Shown: positions 51,401 to 61,939 of the stretch, piece after piece
Layout: each line of letters opens with the position of its first letter
How positions within the stretch are numbered: position 1 is the first letter of the stretch
NCBI GenBank assembly: GCA_024138015.1
Contig: JAMXBB010000011.1
Coordinates: forward strand, 72,606,522 to 72,670,521
Length of the DNA: 64,000 bases
Reading direction: 5' to 3'
Origin: Lumnitzera littorea
Taxonomy: Eukaryota > Streptophyta > Magnoliopsida > Myrtales > Combretaceae
Translations under genes and position numbers: made by a program
Notes under the pieces: model-generated
Database searches by the model: none
Seen by the model: only the letters and a program-made list of their open reading frames with translations
What the model was told of the DNA's origin: nothing

Positions 51401-53049
51401 GAACAGATATTTTGTAAAGCTATACCATAGGTTTGACTACTCACAAATATCAGAACGGATGCTTTAAGCTTGTTAAGTTGTGCACCCCTTGTGTAGGCTA
51501 TATCTACGATAATAGCTATGAGATCAGCTTCTATCTTAGGATGATTTACAAGATGAGACTGTTATGACTCCTTCTGTTTAGGGCATAACAATTTTCCCTA
51601 AAATCAATTTATTTCACAAATTATCCTATTTTTTAGTCATTTTTAAGGCCAAAAAATGTAATAAATATAAATATATATAAAAAAAATTTTTGAGTTCGAA
51701 ACAACATCATTTAATATATTTAATATAAAATATTCATAATTTTGCAAAAATAAAATTATAGATTGAAAGTACATCTAAAATAACCTAGGACTTAAGTTTT
51801 TCATATTCTTTTGGAAAAGTTTGGGATTTTTAGAAATTTCATGAAAAACAAGGTAAGACTAAAGACCAACTATTTGTTGGGGCTCCGATGGTCGTTGGTC
51901 GGCAAGGAGTGGTTGAAAGGCCTAAGCAATAGGTTCTCCTCTAATGACTACGAGGGTGCATTGTCAAGTCTTCGTTTAGGTCAGCAACTAGAAGGGTGCA
52001 ATAGGGTGCTCTATTTTTCTATAATTTTTCGAAATTTTCTCTAGGTGTCTTAGGTTTCTAAAATGTCAAAAATGAAGTCCTAATAGCCTATATATACTAG
52101 TTGAGGTCGACTAAATTTGCTTAGGAATTAAGTAATCTTTGTTTGTTTATTATTTTGAAAAAGTGTCATAGGAGGTGGCCAAATCTTTTGATTTCTACTT
52201 TTGATTTAGCTACTTGAATCTTTGGAGCCTGCTATAGCGATTATAGCCTCATTCCAGATTTTTCTCAAATTTTTAGATGAGTTTTAGATGACATTTTAAG
52301 TTATTTTCAATGTTATATATATATATTTTATTAATATTTAGTAGTTTTATTAATATACTAGTATATATCCTATATATATAATACACGTAATGAGTAATTA
52401 TACGCATATAATCATGTTTCTATCATCTCTTTTATTTTTAAGATACCCTTCCCATTTAATTTTGTGAATTTATCACTTGTTATATATAATTATATAATTT
52501 CGAGTTAATTTATAGGTATATTTATTATATATATTGAGTATATTCATAAAAATACACATATATCCATATAGTATATTATGCTACATTATTCTTTTTCATA
52601 ACTTAAATAACTTATCTTTAAGTCCTCATTGCGTTTTAACTCAGTTTTAGGTGTTTTGATAAAGTTAATGCTATATTGAATAATTGCACTTCTAAGACTA
52701 AAATTAGGGTTTTAGGATATTATTTTTAAAATCTAACCATACTAAGTCACTTTAACTAACTTTTTTAACTTAGTCGTAAAGTTTGAGTTTATTCAAATAA
52801 GTTTTTCCCGATGGCCCTAAATTTAAGTATGGTTGCTCTAAAGATGATTTTAGGGGCTCGCAGCATTTTTAATTGTCGTTCTCACTGAACATAATATATC
52901 CAAATTTGCTAAAAGGAGGGGAAAAAAACTAGATTATCATAAGGGCAAATTACACCAACATCTCCACTTTTTTAAATTGAGCAAGTTCCTCTTGAAAACA
53001 CATGGGCTCATATCCTTTTGCATACATGAAATAGCTACATAGCAAATAA
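48428..53049 (+). repeat. Second copy of the exact 4622-base duplication (L4 part, L3 part and flank)
   Basis: Repeats 43805-48426. The L4 part is 48428-51590, the L3 right piece is 51591-52864 (minus strand), and the flank is 52865-53049. The right end continues into unique DNA at 53050 (GCAATTAGG...), whereas the first copy ends at the N. In a corrected assembly this block would probably be present once. Confidence 0.93.
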
Positions 53050-53900
53050 TGCAATTAGGCATTCAATGTTATCAAATCTAGATTGACCCTTATGATCCAA
53101 TCTAGTTCAACTTAACCATTCCATAGAGTCGATTGGATCAAATTGTGGTCTAAACCCCAATTTATCCCTTTAACCTTAGACACTCTCACTTATTTGGATC
53201 GACTACCTGGACCGGGTTTGACAAAATTTCTAGCATTGTCACATTAGCAAAATTGATAAAAGAAATAAACAAAGATTAAATACATATACATATATACACT
53301 TGTGCAACTTTGGCAAATTATAGTAGAACTCTTGAATAAGAGAGTGAGCGAGTTTAAATTAGTAAAGAAACAAATATGTAATCAGATTGTACTAGGTTTT
53401 TATCACCGCTTATAACAAATTAGTTCCCTTTTCATTCAATCCTTATAATGTAATTATAAAAATAAAAATAAGAAAAACAAGTAAGCAAAATAAATTAAAA
53501 AATGCCAGAACCTCTATCCAGCTACTCTCTAAAGTTTAAAGCTTGATTCTTTAATTTTCTTATTCTCCATAGTTACTCAAAAATTTTCCTTTGAAATTCA
53601 AAAATAGAACTACCCACTTTCCTGGCAAAAGTCATACTTATAAATTTAAGAAACCTATACATCTTGTTGACAAGGCACTTTAGACATGGGCTCCTTAGGT
53701 CCAACTGTATCCAATATGTCTTATAGCTTAAGGCTCACCCCCGTAAGCCTAAGCCTTAGGCTTGTATGAACCAAGTCCAATAATTCTTGCAACGACTAGA
53801 ATACATAAGATAAGGATGAAACAATCATATCTTGAATAAGCAGGATATATCGAGTATAACGACCCCATTTTCCTATACTTATAGGAGAAAATCTCTCTTG
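53050..53900. other. AT-rich DNA left of the Tat-type element, no supported gene
   Basis: No open frame or terminal repeat was recognised. The 5' LTR and primer site of the following element should lie here or have been lost; I could not identify them. Confidence 0.4.
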
Positions 53901-54415
53901 CTAACTAACAACCAACCTAGGGGCAATCAGCCCCTCCCAAGGGTTGTGTTGGAGGAGTGCTTGGAGTGCATAGAACGTCTAACTGAAGAGTATGCTACAT
54001 AGAACAAGCTGTTCTGTGCTCACTTAGATGAAGCGGAGTGACACAGCGCATAAACTCACCCCACCTCCCCCCCACCTAAGCTTCGAATGCCTACACTAAG
54101 CGGAACAACATTCGGTAGTCACAACAAAATGGCAAGGATCAATAACCTGATCCACCATTGCATCAACAACCAATAAGGTCTACGGCTACCAGTAATCGAC
54201 CTTTGGCTGGCAAAGAACAAGAAGCTGACTCGCAAGGAGTGTAAGCTCACTTAGCTGCCCAACGAGCTCATCAAGCAAATAGATGTTGACTTGAATGAGC
54301 TCCGTACCATGATAAGGTGGCTCTTTAAGCAGCAAGGGAGCAAGGCTGCTGGCAAAAACCCCTATTCACCAAGGGTGTATAGAACAAAGTGTTGCCCCCT
54401 AGTGGTAAACTTCTA

Positions 54416-54960
54416 TCCCTAGATCAGTATAATGGCATGGGTGATCCTGACAACCATCATCTCCACTTTCGTACCCTTATAAACCTTTATGGTAACAGGA
54501 ATGCTATAATATGCAAGGCCTTCCCAGGCACTCTGAGGAAGGCAGCTTAGAGGTGGTTTAACCACCTCCCCGACAATTCCATCAGCTCCTTTGATGAGTT
54601 GGCACGGAGATTTAGCTTCCATTTTAAGGCTGGCAAACCCCCGTCTAAGGACACATTGTCCTTGTACCTAGTAAGGCAGGGAGAAGGTGAGTCCCTGCAT
54701 GACTACATGATACAGTTTAACAATGCTGTGGTTGAGATCCCTCAACTAGATAAAGGAGTCATTGTCCATGCCATCCAACTCGACATCTGACCTTCAGGAG
54801 ATTTCTTTCAATTGGTTGCGAAGAGCAAGCCGAAGACCCTGGTTGACTTCTAAAATAAAGCCTAGAAGTACATTGACCAGGAAGACAACATTCGCATTAA
54901 GCGCAACACTAACTAAGAAAGGTCAAGTGGAAAGTAAGACAAGGAAAAACTATCCATAAA
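54416..54960 (+). pseudogene. gag remnant (capsid region) of the Tat-type element
   Basis: Reads QYNGMGDPDN, then LINLYGN, a RWFNHLP motif, SFDELARRF and VRQGEGESLHDY, ending in FNNAVVEIPQLDKG. These are the conserved blocks of the plant retrotransposon gag (UBN2/Retrotrans_gag) domain. A TAG stands just before the RWFN motif, a TGA ends the next block, and the frame shifts after 54790. The encoded capsid would have formed virus-like particles; this copy cannot. Confidence 0.85.
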
Positions 54961-55116
54961 GGATCGCCTCAACAATAGGATACCTGTTAGGAATCAACCC
55001 CTCAAACCGATCATCCGCAGTTGAGCTAGAAGATCCCAAGGACTCATTCGGAGGATACTAGCTCTAGGCCATAATCGAGACGGTGATTCCTATCCCGAGC
55101 TAATCTCCTGCAAACC

Positions 55117-55835
55117 TGATTATTAGATTCTTACATACGTCAAATCTACCCTTATTCAGCAGCAACACTTTATCTCAAGAGATAGCCTAAGAGTAGCCAA
55201 GTCGAGCTCTCGATCTAACCACAAGCATCTAACCCCGAATCAAGTTGAGTTCTCTTCAAAAGAACTAATTAGTCCCTGACCCGGTCTCCATCAGGTTAGC
55301 CCCTGACCATAAGCATTACTCTGTTTCCACCTACTTTGTATCATACTCCTAATGTCCAGTTAACAAGCGACATGTGTCTTCTAACACAATATTCCAGACT
55401 GATTCTTTTCTCTTCCACACTGAGTATTCGTTGCCCCTTTTACCCCTTTTGGTATTATTTATGTAACCTAGTTGTAGAATACCCTTTTGTCTTTTCATAC
55501 ATGTAAAGTAACTCTAGTAGATAGGTATATAAATCTCTACTTTCTTGTACGTAAAGATCAACTAATGAATAGAGAAATTGTTCACTTGAGCAACCTTAAT
55601 GTTTTCGTTATCATTCAACTCTTATCTACTCTCTTTAGCAAGGAATAGTGGCGAGTGACCCTTCAATTCGGACCGGTGCATCATATCCGGCAGATTATTG
55701 GTCGAATAAGATCGAGTGGTATGTCATATCCATTCGGTAATTGCTCGAACTTTGCTAAAACCTCCCGTTTTATTTTCTTAGTTTGCTTCTTCGTGTATTC
55801 TACCACAGAGATGCATTAATACCAAACAGACCAGA
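55117..55835 (+). mobile_element. LTR-like block inserted in gag of the Tat-type element
   Basis: Gag homology stops before it and resumes after it. The block begins TGATTATTAG and has a promoter-like TATATAAAT at 55526-55534. Then come ATCAACTAATGAATAGAGAA, GTGGCGAGTGACC and GGTGCATCATATCC, all with counterparts in order in the 30.8/39.2 kb gypsy LTR (GTATAAATACC, ATAGATCAGA, GTGGCGAGTAACC, GGTGCGTCATATCC). It is therefore likely a solo LTR of a related family. The right end and target duplication were not fixed; AAACC before the TG and AAACA after about 55830 are only suggestive. Confidence 0.5.
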
Positions 55836-55839
55836 GGGG

Positions 55840-56220
55840 GAGAGCTTTGGGAAGAAGAAGTACCGAGTCGAGCGCGACTCGTTCCCCCCTCCCATTTACA
55901 CCTAGCACATGCCCTTGAATAGACCCATTGCTTGGGTTTATTCTAAAGTGAAGCACCAAAATTTACTCCAGCCGCCACAAAAAATGTAAGGGAACCCTAG
56001 TCATTGAAACTCTAACAAATACTATCAGTTCCATGAAGATCATGGCTACACGATTGATGAGTGCTTCCAGTTGAAGAACACCCTTGAATATGCCATTCAG
56101 CATGGTTTCTTTAACGAATATGTGGCCCATCAGAGGAACGATGACTGTTCTGATAATGACGGAGATAGGGCACCTCAAAGTCGACGGACTGAAAACGCTT
56201 ATGCCGAGTAGAATAATGAC
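55840..56220 (+). pseudogene. gag C-terminal remnant of the Tat-type element
   Basis: Contains FHEDHGYTIDECFQLKN (about 56027-56080), the C-terminal gag motif usual in Tat elements ('CxFHxxxGHxTxxC'), then AIQHGFFNEYV. The first cysteine of the finger appears as tyrosine. It continues the capsid part that ends at 54960, on the far side of the inserted LTR-like block. Confidence 0.75.
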
Positions 56221-56429
56221 CGTCGCAATGATTACGCCCCCAATGCTATCATAAATGTAATCATCAGGGGGGAGTACTAACAGCTCGGTTAACACCCTAT
56301 CAGAGATACTGGCTATAAGGGAGAAGAAATAGAAGCTAGACACTTCCATCTCCTTTGCTAATGAAGACCTTAAAGGGGTCAATACACCCCATTAAGACAC
56401 CATAGTAATAGGGGCGAGGATCTCAAAAT

Positions 56430-57723
56430 TTGAGGTCTTGAAGATTATGGTAGACACTGGCAACTCCACTGACACAATCTTTCTCCATACATATGAGAGG
56501 ATGAAGAAGAAGCTATCGGTGAAAACGAAGCCATACCACCATAATCTGATCGGCTTCAATAGAAGTACGGTCCAAGCTAAGGGTATCATTACGTTAGATA
56601 TGGAACTTGGCAATGACAATAACGTGGCACAATGACTCGTAGTGTTTGTTGTAATTGATTGCCCCTCCCTCTATAATGCACTCTTACAAAGACCAAGCCT
56701 AAACTCGTTTGGGGTTATCGCATCCTCCCTTCATTTGAAGGCCAAATTCCGACCCCAACTGGGATGAGAGTATGCAATGTGATCAAAAGCTCTCATGAGA
56801 GCTATACGTTAAGGTAGCTAAAGGAGACGATGTCTTCACACTAAAAATAGGCCTGCAGGAGAGGCTGGCTAAGAGGGAGGAGCCCAAAGAGAAAACAGAA
56901 GACGTCTAGATTAGAACCTCACCTAAGTAGGCCAAGAAAGTCAGGATTGAGACTCCAGTCGAAGTGAAAGACAAAATCATCACCCTCTTATGAGCAAATC
57001 CGAATAGGTTCGCTTGGTTGGCATCGGACATGCCCGAAATTTCCCCTAACCTAGTGACCCATAGCCTCAATATTGATAACACAGCATAGCCTGTCAAGTA
57101 AAAAAAGAGGCATTTTGCTCTAGAAAGGTAAGTCGTAATCAAGAAGGAAGTGCAAAAGCTGCTTAAAGCCAGCTTCGTGAGGGAGACAAAGTACTTAACA
57201 TGGCAAGCGAATGTGATACTAGTAAAGAAGAAGAGCGAGAAGTGGTGAATGTGCATCGATTACTCGACTTCATCAAAGCCTACCTTAAAAACTGTTTTCC
57301 CCTCCCTAAGATTGACCAGGTCATTGATTCCACATCAAGATACGCCCTGCTAAGCTTTGTGGATGCCTTCTTAGGATATAACTAAATCAAAATGGACCCG
57401 AAGGACAAAGTCCATACCTCATTCGTCCCCGATTATGGTACGTATTGCTACACCGTAATGTTGTTGGGATTAAAAAATACCGGGGCCATATACCAATGAA
57501 GGGTGACGAAGCTATCTAAGCCCCAGATCGAGCGTAATGTGGAGGTATACATCAATGACATGATCGTCAAGAGCCAGAAGCCAATCGATCATGTCAAGGA
57601 TCTCTAGGAAGCCTTCGACCGAATGTGTACATACGACATGAAGTTAAACCCCCAGAAGTGCATCTTCGGCGTCAGATCCAGCAAGTTCCTCAGCTTCCTA
57701 ATAACATAAAGAGGTATCGAGGC
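56430..57723 (+). pseudogene. Protease and reverse transcriptase remnant of the Tat-type element
   Basis: The aspartic protease active site V-D-T-G lies at 56450-56461, followed by a LIGF motif, DMELG and YNALLQRPSLN (Tat consensus is YNAILGRP.LN). RT begins near 57060 and includes LPKIDQVIDST (57298) and MDPKD (57393). Its catalytic motif at 57547-57558 reads YIND instead of YVDD, so one catalytic Asp is lost. The last RT block, KFLSFL...RGIEA, is cut at 57723 by a solo LTR and resumes at 58502. Stops are scattered throughout. Confidence 0.85.
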
Positions 57724-57970
57724 TGATAACTCTGATTTTAAACATATTTCATATGGTGATTTTATAGCATTTCCCGTACATTTTTGGTTTTCTTTAAAGA
57801 AATTGATACTTAATTGATTAAAATGTTGATTTCATGGTTTAAACACGTTCTAGGCTCGAAAACGAAGAAAACGAATCAAGTTTTACTCAATTCCGAGTTC
57901 AAACGAAGAAGTTATGAAGTTTTGAAGTTGTGCAAAAATTTTGCCTTAGTGCAGAAAGTTACACGACCTA

Positions 57971-57988
57971 GGGACACGGCCGTGTCCC
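57971..57988. repeat. 18-base perfect palindrome in the solo LTR
   Basis: GGGACACGGCCGTGTCCC equals its own reverse complement. It lies 43 bases upstream of the LTR TATA box and could be a protein-binding site in the LTR promoter. Confidence 0.9.
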
Positions 57989-58284
57989 AGGCCGTGTCTG
58001 GTGACGAAAATAAAATCCGTGAAATACACATATAAAAGGGGATCTTAGGGTTCAAAAGGAAGAGAGACATTACAGAAACGGAGAGACACAAGAGACAAGA
58101 AGAGACTTAAGGAGAAACAACATCAAGAAGCAAGAACGACATCGATTTCAAGATTAGAGATTGTTCATCAAATCAAGAGGGGTTTTTATGCTTTATTTTA
58201 CGTTTTTTATGAAACTCGTTTTTAGATTCGTTATGATAGCTTAGAATTCCAGTATTTAGGATTATGGAACCTAGGGTTTCATGT

Positions 58285-58291
58285 NNNNNNN
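58285..58291. other. Assembly gap, seven Ns
   Basis: Seven Ns lie within the solo LTR; true length is unknown. Confidence 0.98.
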
Positions 58292-58501
58292 TAGTTTATT
58301 GCTTTCTAATTTGCGTAATTAAGTCTCATAATTAGTTTAGTTTATTAATTTCAGTCTTTTTAATTCATTCAATTTATCATAATTTTCCGGTTAGATAATA
58401 AAGCTGAAGTTAATATTAGTACTCAAAATCTCTGAGGGATCGACTCGGACTCATATCCGCTATATTAAAATTGATAGGTGCGCTTGGCTCGTATCAGAGG
58501 C

Positions 58502-60885
58502 CAACCCTAAGAAGATTACAGCCATTAAGGGAATGAAGCCTCCAACCTCAGTCCATGATGTATAAAAGCTCATCGATATGGTGGCTGCCCTGAGCAGATT
58601 TATCTCGAAGAGCGTTGATAAAGGTACGAAGTTCTTTAAAATCCTCAAAAATCCTAAGGGTTTTGAATGGACTCCCAAGTACACCACCGCCTTTCAGCAG
58701 CTCTAGGACTTTCTTGCTCATCCACCAGTCCTCTCCAAGCCTATCCAAGGGGAGGACCTATTCTCATACCTAGCCATAAGCGACCGGGCACTCTCCTCTG
58801 TACTGGTCAAATTAGAGGGAAGAGAGCATAAGCCAGTATATTATGTTAGCCATATACTGCACAGGCCTAAGGTCAAGTACATATGGGCAGAAAAATTGGC
58901 CCTAGCCATTGTTATCACAACCCAATGGCTGAGGCCCTACTTTCAGGCGCACCAGGTAATCGAACTCATGGATCAACCACTACGCACCATGCTGTAAAAA
59001 CTTGATGCATTTGGACAAATGATGAAGTACGTAATGGAATTGAGTGCGTATGGAATCTAATATTAGCCACAAAAGGGCCTATAAGGTACAGGTGTTGGCC
59101 GACTTCATGGTAAAATATACAGGAGAGGAGGAAGCACCACTAGGCGATGACAAACTAGTGTAGACTCTCCATGTTGATGGATCATCTACCTAGAGGGGGT
59201 GGAGGCGTAGGTCTTGTTCTATCCAGTCGGCATAAGGTCACCATCTGCTACGCCCTTAAGTTTGGATTTCTAATAACAACGAATCCAAATATGAGGAGCT
59301 TATCACCGATCTTAAGCTAGCCAAGGAGATCAGTGCCAAGCAATTGCAAATCTTCTTGGACTCCATGCTTGTTATATAGTAAGTCCGAAGCAAATACGAG
59401 GCCAGAGATGATACTATGGCAAGGTATCTTAAAAAAGTAAAGACCCTCTTAATGGAGTTCCCTTCGTGGGACATCAAGATCCCTCGACTAGAAAATTTCG
59501 TAGTAGACTAGCTATCCAAGCTTGCCTCCACCGGTATACAGGAGCCTGTAGTGAAGGATAACAAGATCTTCATAGAGTACCTATCGGAAAAAAACATAAC
59601 TCCAGGCTTGGTTGAAGTTTTAGAGCTAATTATAGCAGCACCAAAGCCAAGCTGGATGGATCATATTCAAAGTTATTTAGAGCAGGGAATGCTGCTAAAA
59701 GATAGGAAGGAGACAAAGAAGCTCTAGTACCATGCCACCAACTACATGTTAGTCGACGGCATCTCGTATCATAGGGGAGTCAACTTCCCCCTACTCCGAT
59801 GCCCCCTAAAAGGGGAAAGGCTGCACGTCATGGAAGAGCTGTACGCTAGAGTGTGCAACAATCACATTTGATCCTAAGCCCTCTACCTACGGGCGCCATG
59901 ACTCGGATATTACTGGCTAACCATGACGCAAGACACAAAGGCCATAGCCTAGAAATGCTCGTAGTGCCTAAAGCAAGCCCCAATCAGTCATATACCCAAC
60001 ACTACCCTCTAACCATTGACTAACCCATGGTCGTTTGCATAGTAGGAGATTGATATCCTCAAAGCCTTCCTGAAAACTTCAAGAGGACGGAAATTCATAA
60101 TTGTTACTGTCAGTTACTTCACAAAGTGGGTGGAGGCCAAGGCAGTAGCTAGGATTATAGAGAGAAGTGTCGAATCTTTCGTTAAAAACAACACTCTCCT
60201 AATTTGGGGTACCCTATGCTCTTAACATGGATAATGATCAATAGTTTGATAACCCCAAGTTTATGGAGTTCTACGCCAAGTACTACATCACCCCACACTT
60301 CACCTCAATTGCCTATCCCCAATCAAATGGACAGGTAAAGGCAACCAATCCGATCATTTTGGATAGCCTGAAGAAGCGTGTAGACTGATCTCAAGGCGCC
60401 TGAGCCGATGAATTGCCCAATATCTTATGGGGGCATAAGACTACCCACCGTACTTTTGCGAGTGAGACCCCCTTCTGCCTTGCTTTTAGGTTGGGAGCAG
60501 TCTCCTCATCGAACTTGAGCTTCCTAATATCTGGACTCGAAGTTTCGACATCGCCTTTAATAACTCACTGCTATAACCAAGCATTGATACCATCAAGGAA
60601 ATTAAAGACCTTACTGCTGCTCAAGTAATCGCATACCAACATCGGGCGGCCCAGTACTACAATTAGAAGGTCAAACACAAGGAATTTAAGGTCAACGACC
60701 TAGTATGCTAAAAGCTAAAAGCCATAGGTTCGTACGAAGGGCAGGGCAAGCTAGCCTCCAATTGGGAAGACTCGGTCAAAGTCAGGGAAAGATTAGGCAA
60801 TAAAGCATACAGACTGGAAAGATTGGATGCCAAGCTCATCCCGTACACATGGAACACCGATAATCTTCGACTTTATTTTGATTAG
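58502..60885 (+). pseudogene. RT end, dual RNase H and integrase remnant of the Tat-type element
   Basis: First comes the RT thumb (VAALSRFISKSVDKGTKFF, with FEWTP following). RNase H 1 lies at about 58760-58990 (YLAISDRALSSVLV, then YYVSHIL). A second, archaeal-type RNase H occupies about 59165-59520, starting LHVDGSST, with NNESKYEELI and FLDSMLV. The paired RNase H domains mark the Tat lineage. Integrase follows from about 59700: a zinc-finger region with GYYWLTM, then FAXXEIDI...FTKWVEAKAVA in the catalytic core, where several residues have become stops, and a C-terminal tail ending NTDNLRLYFD with a natural TAG at 60883-60885. Numerous other TAG/TGA codons make it inactive. Confidence 0.85.
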
Positions 60886-61044
60886 CATTTTGTCATGTAT
60901 ATTTTTCCAGAACAATAAAATAAAAAGTTGTTTCATAATTGATTGTCTACTTCTCTTTCTTTCGCTCCCTTTTTCTTCTTCTTCTTCTTTTTTTTTTTTT
61001 TCTGTTTCCATCCAAGCCTTCAAATAGGCACATAGATGCTCCTT

Positions 61045-61480
61045 CAAGTAGGTCGGACCACCACCAACCTGACCCCCCTCCCCTCCTCTTCTCTTTAAGT
61101 AACCTTGGCAAGGGGAAACACCCCTTACACAGAAGAACTCCCCCATACCGAGTAGATCGAAATGCCATTGACTTGACCTCCCCCCTCGAGTAATCTCGAT
61201 AAGGGGAAACACTCCTTATACAGAAGAACTCCCCCATATCGAGCAAGTCAGAACGCTACAGACTTAACCTTTACCCCTTCCCTCCCTCGAGTAACCTTGA
61301 CAAGGGGAAACACACCTTACACAAAGGAACTCCCCCATACCAAAGAGGTCAAAAAGCCACTGACCTGACCCCACCCACCTACCCCTCAAGTAACCTCAGT
61401 AGAGGGAAACATCCCTTATATAGAAGAACTCCCCTAATGGTTAACCCCGATAAGGGTAAACTCCCCTTGCATAGAAAGAT
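61045..61480 (+). repeat. Tandem repeats of about 100 bases downstream of pol
   Basis: A unit containing GTAACCT(T/C)G.CAAGGGGAAA, then CACCCCTTACACAGAAGAAC and TCCCCCATACCGAG, recurs with starts near 61099, 61190, 61291, 61390 and, shortened, 61440. Spacers are C-rich (ACCTGACC...CCCCTC). Tandem repeats in the 3' untranslated region are common in Tat-lineage elements. Short proline-rich frames on both strands here come from the repeats and are not genes. Confidence 0.85.
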
Positions 61481-61939
61481 TCTTAAGCAGATATATTCAA
61501 AGGAAAAAAGAAAACAGGTGTATGAAGAGGACGTTTCAAAATACTCATCTATTCATTCAATGATTGTTGAATTACATAATAAAGGCCGGCATCCCAGCTC
61601 AACTTACATGTGTTTCAACAAAAACAAAACAAAAAAAAACAAAAAAAGAAATATGCACACTAACTCCAATAATTTAGAAAAGCCCAAGGCATCAATCTAT
61701 TCGGAGCATTGATCCATCGGTGCTTCAGGCAATAGGCCTTAACTTGGAGTGGGGCTTGAGGAATGCAAACCAAGAGCAATAGGAGGATCGCCCATAAATG
61801 GATTGTCTTCGTGAGCTACCTCGAAGGCGACTTCTTATTGGGTTGCTAGGGCAAAAACAAATGTAGAAGCACCTTACCCAGCCCTAGTAACAAAGGGAGT
61901 GCCTACATCATCAAAGGCCACTTAGGCGATCTCTTTTTC

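Larger units (their letters stand above)
57724..58496. mobile_element. Solo LTR with perfect 5 bp target duplication inside RT
   Basis: 773 bases (including seven Ns) from TGATAACTCTG to CTCGTATCA, with TG...CA ends. Identical GAGGC flanks lie at 57719-57723 and 58497-58501, and the RT reading continues across the target (RGIEA then NPKKI). It contains an 18-base perfect palindrome GGGACACGGCCGTGTCCC (57971-57988), followed by a second GGCCGTGTC, and a TATA box (TATAAAAGG at 58031-58039). The CACGGCCGTG palindrome recurs in LTRs of several plant retrotransposons. Orientation by the TATA box is +. It is much younger than its host element, judging by the intact ends. Confidence 0.92.

Noticed and set aside
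56392..57256. Minus-strand frames over the Tat protease and RT region
   Set aside because: Shadows of the + strand pol remnant, which shows clear domain motifs.
60793..61246. Overlapping proline- and glycine-rich frames on both strands
   Set aside because: They follow the tandem repeats and a CT-rich run after pol; typical low-complexity shadows.
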